Positions 62,101 to 64,000 of a stretch of 64,000 nt of DNA are shown piece by piece. Under the pieces are notes generated by a model. It worked only from the letters and a program-made list of their open reading frames with translations. It was not told where the DNA came from and made no database searches. Origin of the DNA: Zobellia uliginosa (GTDB lineage Bacteria; Bacteroidota; Bacteroidia; Flavobacteriales; Flavobacteriaceae); assembly GCF_018860745.1 (NCBI RefSeq), contig NZ_JAHKPY010000003.1:1004062-1068061 (forward strand). The letters are read 5' to 3'. The position numbers and the translations under genes were made by a program. Position 1 is the stretch's first letter; each line of letters opens with the position of its first letter.

Positions 62101-63452
62101 TACATATATCCGTCAGAATCTGTAAAAAACGAGGAAATACCATCTTTACTGCCTTCTCCATCTATAGGTACATTCATTAAATAACTAGCGGATCCTGTGT
62201 TTTGCCCTGTTTTTGTAAGTGTCCACACCTCTTGTGTCTCATGATCCCCAAATACATACTTGCCTTTTAATTCAGGGTAACGCTCGCCTCTATAAACCAT
62301 ACCGCCAATAACCGCTCTTCCAACAGATCTACCATAGCTATAAAGTGGGGGGCTGTCATTTCCAATAAGTGGGCTTGGCATTTCCGCTTTTCCGTCCTGG
62401 TCACCCTCACGATAAGGCCATTGCAAATTATCTCCTTTTCTAACTATGCTTACTTCTTCTTTTGAACCTTGACCTATATCGCCCACCCAAATATCACCTG
62501 TTACCGGGTCTAGGCTCATACGGTGTGGACTTCGCGTTCCTATGGCATAAAACTCTTCAAGATTGTCACCGCTTGAATCCACCCATGGATTATCGTTAGG
62601 TATATAGTAACCTTGTGTAAAGGAATCTGGCCACCCTGCCGGCGGCACTCCTGCATTAAGAGGCTGTTTTTTTATGGGATGACTGACTTCTCCACCCCTT
62701 TTATCTACATCAATACGCAATACCCCACCAAATAAATATTTATCTATTTGTTGAGTTACATTATAACTGTCATATGCGGCACCTTCATCACCAACTGCTA
62801 GGTATAAGAACTTGTCTTCAGGCCCAAAAAACATATCTCCACCATTATGCCAATCATGACGGTCAAAAATATTTATGAGAACTTCTTCACTAGAGGGGTT
62901 GATAGCGTTTGCTCCAATGGGCAGAGTAAATCTTGAAAGACGCATATATCCATCAACCGCAGGATTAACTCTATCCGTTCCCTGAATAGGCGTGTATCTA
63001 TAAAAAACATAAATATATTCTGCATTAGGAGAATCGGTCTGACCATATTCTGGATGCAGGACTATACCCAACATGCCACCATCCGCATAATTAACGACAT
63101 TATCAGAGATGTCTAGAAGTAACTGCTTAGAGCTGGTTTGGGCATTATTGGAAATTTTCCATATATGACCCTGTAATCCCAAAACTAAGAATTCATTCCC
63201 CCCGGGTAATTCTTCCATATCCACAGGATCAACAAAAGTCAGGTTAGGGAAAGCATTCGTTACGCTATAACTCGCATTAATATCTACGGTACCGGCAGGA
63301 GTTGAAGATGGAAAAACCCCGTTAAGATAAGCTCCTATCGGAACAGCATTTTTTAGTCCGGGCCCATAAAGAAAGGGTACAAAGGAAAAAGCTAGAAAGG
63401 TGGTGATAAAAAGGCATACCACACCTATCTTTTTTTGGTAGTTGGTTTTCAT
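59172..63452 (-). CDS. Secreted multidomain diheme protein: sugar-dehydrogenase-like propeller, ricin-type lectin, three repeats, T9SS sorting domain
   Basis: A 1426-residue secreted protein. After a signal peptide (about residues 1-30), residues about 55-475 are a PQQ-dependent sugar-dehydrogenase-like six-bladed propeller with HNGGDMFFGPEDKFLYLAVGDEG in part. Residues about 480-800 match the HNE_0200/TIGR03806 type with two heme motifs, CMQCH (about 631) and CAYCH (about 709). A ricin-type beta-trefoil lies at 811-944 with QHQLWYF and NQKWKLEP. Three H-lectin-like repeats occupy about 955-1215. A fibronectin-like part and a type IX C-terminal sorting domain (NVMLFPNPID...GVYILKV) end it. 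It probably oxidises a bound sugar or alcohol on the cell surface and passes electrons to the hemes (inference). Confidence 0.85.
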   Translation of the reverse strand: MKTNYQKKIGVVCLFITTFLAFSFVPFLYGPGLKNAVPIGAYLNGVFPSSTPAGTVDINASYSVTNAFPNLTFVDPVDMEELPGGNEFLVLGLQGHIWKISNNAQTSSKQLLLDISDNVVNYADGGMLGIVLHPEYGQTDSPNAEYIYVFYRYTPIQGTDRVNPAVDGYMRLSRFTLPIGANAINPSSEEVLINIFDRHDWHNGGDMFFGPEDKFLYLAVGDEGAAYDSYNVTQQIDKYLFGGVLRIDVDKRGGEVSHPIKKQPLNAGVPPAGWPDSFTQGYYIPNDNPWVDSSGDNLEEFYAIGTRSPHRMSLDPVTGDIWVGDIGQGSKEEVSIVRKGDNLQWPYREGDQDGKAEMPSPLIGNDSPPLYSYGRSVGRAVIGGMVYRGERYPELKGKYVFGDHETQEVWTLTKTGQNTGSASYLMNVPIDGEGSKDGISSFFTDSDGYMYILDLFGTAQDGGVIHKVVRSGTVSDPPIKLSSLNVFSDLESLTPVAGIVPYDVNTPLWSDGAEKQRWIALPNDGEHNSAAEQIVFQNEENWSFPPGTVVIKQFNLPIDENDSTKIIKLETRFLVFNENNNAYAVTYKWNDEQTDAVLVGLDESISQKYQVKKKDGSVVEQTWDFPTRNQCMQCHNSVAGYSLGLKTRQLNKNFTYPSTGITGNQLETWSHLNMFTNDIPSHVKLPASAHINSEKASDVMKVRSYMDANCAYCHRPNGVEGAFDGRAMTALYDQYLINQDVESHASIPGNKIVKPKDVINSTLYVRDASNSDDRMPPIGRNMLDEDYLEILTGWIDGLDVNGPISVENGWYNLKMGNLEKYLAIEDASLLTNARAINSISNVGDDRKWYVEEMGGGKYRIKALHSDMVLSLRTLKAERGSNVVQEMWDGSQHQLWYFEDIDGENLRIVSAYNGLALHISKGTTENDRPGVTWTSSNSANQKWKLEPVSKETEVSAIGETGKVEANHNWATVKLNRNYKNPVVIAGAPTYEGSNQATVRVKDVTSSSFRVRIDEWECWDESHLFETIPYIVVEAGVHELVNGKLLQAGNIEGRDHQWYRQRFNRSFNEEPLVFGQCVTENEAEAVNVFFDERYSNTNQLRLKLKERDNAIGGHKPEIVSWLAVEPGTLTEGDSSFEMINSGRTVNHNWHTLNFSQNYDDNALFIGGLGSEYGGNAASLRYKELKGTDVRVFVEEEICGDVEIAHTNEEVHYMVFGSEVDVMGKTYEESSNTVALKSNELLSDFFFEKVFSENESHVVNIKWTVNNDIGIETFSIEKSVNGDNFRFVTDQPGVRSIGHNNYNGYDYSPIIGSAVYRIAAITVEGKTVYSDEIKVDFKNPGNNVMLFPNPIDRSKTLTADILLVDGEENEEDLTLSIFTIEGRFIRSWTKLMDCQQSFEQLATDDLGTGVYILKVQGKKWSQTRKFIVR

Positions 63453-63623
63453 AGTGTTCGTGTTCGATGTGAAACTAATCTTAAAATTCGATGAAAGGAC
63501 AGAAGTTGACGACTAAAGACAGAAAAAATCGATGAACGAATAATCTTTCCAATTTGTTAAAAAGGAGTTGTTTTGACCGAATCTTTTTTTAGAAGCGAAT
63601 GCATTTTCACTAAATTGCCTAAC

Positions 63624-64000
63624 ATGAAGCAACCGTTGGTTAGCATTTTAATCCCTTTTAAAAACACAGAAGCCTTTCTGAACCAGTGCTTCGATTCTAT
63701 TCTAGAGCAGACCTATGAGAACTGGCAAATAGTTGCTGTTAACGACCATAGCTCTGATGGAAGTAGGAGTTTAGTACATTCCTATGCCAAGAACGACCGG
63801 CGTATACACCTATATGATAATGAAGAAAAAGGTATCATAGGCGCCTTAAGAACAGCATATAAGTGTAGTAACGGAAAGTTTATAACGCGAATGGATTCTG
63901 ATGATATCATGACAAATAACAAGTTAGAGGTAATGGTGAAATCCCTCTTAGAAATGGGAAAAGGACATTTGGCCGTTGGGCAGGTACGATATTTTTCTCA
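63624..64000 (+). CDS. Family 2 glycosyltransferase, partial (runs off the window)
   Basis: The first 125 codons of a GT2 enzyme, from ATG 63624, cut by the right window edge. It begins QPLVSILIPFKNTEAFLNQC, the GT-A nucleotide-binding strand, followed by AVNDHSSDGSR and the metal-binding RMDSDDIM (about residues 90-97). Likely a cell-surface sugar transferase. It is divergent from the large secreted protein. Confidence 0.9.
   Translation, partial: MKQPLVSILIPFKNTEAFLNQCFDSILEQTYENWQIVAVNDHSSDGSRSLVHSYAKNDRRIHLYDNEEKGIIGALRTAYKCSNGKFITRMDSDDIMTNNKLEVMVKSLLEMGKGHLAVGQVRYFS

Overview
The window looks like chromosome from a marine member of the Flavobacteriaceae. The support is low-GC coding DNA, starts without strong Shine-Dalgarno sequences, several promoter-like sites of the Bacteroidetes type (TTTG about 19 bp before TAnnTTTG), lipoproteins, a TonB receptor with an STN domain behind an ECF sigma/FecR pair, a type IX secretion sorting domain, and the holA/HsdR_N and acyl-CoA reductase/serC/serA neighbourhoods I associate with this family. 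Genus is not proven; Maribacter/Zobellia-type is a guess. No insertion sequence, prophage, CRISPR array or rRNA was seen. One tRNA (Ser, TGA) is present.

Layout. 33-7943: a tight eight-gene operon (possibly starting upstream of the window) encoding an alpha/beta hydrolase, a double NTF2-like protein, a double ABM monooxygenase-like protein, an exported acetolactate decarboxylase lipoprotein, an exported CMD/beta-propeller fusion, a SnoaL-like lipoprotein, an NADPH:quinone-type oxidoreductase and an aldehyde dehydrogenase, closed by a clear terminator. It is the best candidate for an undescribed pathway. 8062-9650: MarC-type membrane protein, a second SnoaL-like protein related to the one in the operon, and a GNAT acetyltransferase. 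9658-12676: a LexA-like S24 repressor divergent from a radical SAM/DUF4130 DNA-repair pair, with three regularly built operator-like dyads between them. 12866-25068: uvrA, LOG protein, an inactive M1-peptidase-like/beta-barrel protein, fused E1 2-oxoacid dehydrogenase, DoxX, holA, HsdR_N protein and a glycosyltransferase.

25172-32567: OmpA lipoprotein, Sua5/YciO protein, a surface lipoprotein, UvrD/PcrA helicase and YchF. 32851-37621: ECF sigma factor, FecR anti-sigma and TonB receptor, a cell-surface signalling and uptake unit. 37824-41540: ferredoxin, LuxC-like reductase, serC and serA (serine synthesis). 41811-47340: DUF937 protein, two small envelope proteins, a sterol-desaturase-family protein, a SorAB-type sulfite dehydrogenase, a small membrane protein and folE. 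47551-51871: LolD-like ABC ATPase, TIGR02757 protein, TlpA-like thioredoxin, a hypothetical protein, an exported sugar isomerase-like protein and a YchJ protein.

51898-57866 is a heavy-metal efflux operon (His-rich exported protein, CusA-type RND pump fused to a TolC-like domain, CusB adaptor). After two sparse AT-rich intergenic stretches and a 75-residue conserved-looking small protein come tRNA-Ser and a 1426-residue secreted multidomain diheme protein with a sugar-dehydrogenase-like propeller, ricin-type lectin, three further repeats and a T9SS tail. A glycosyltransferase runs off the right edge.
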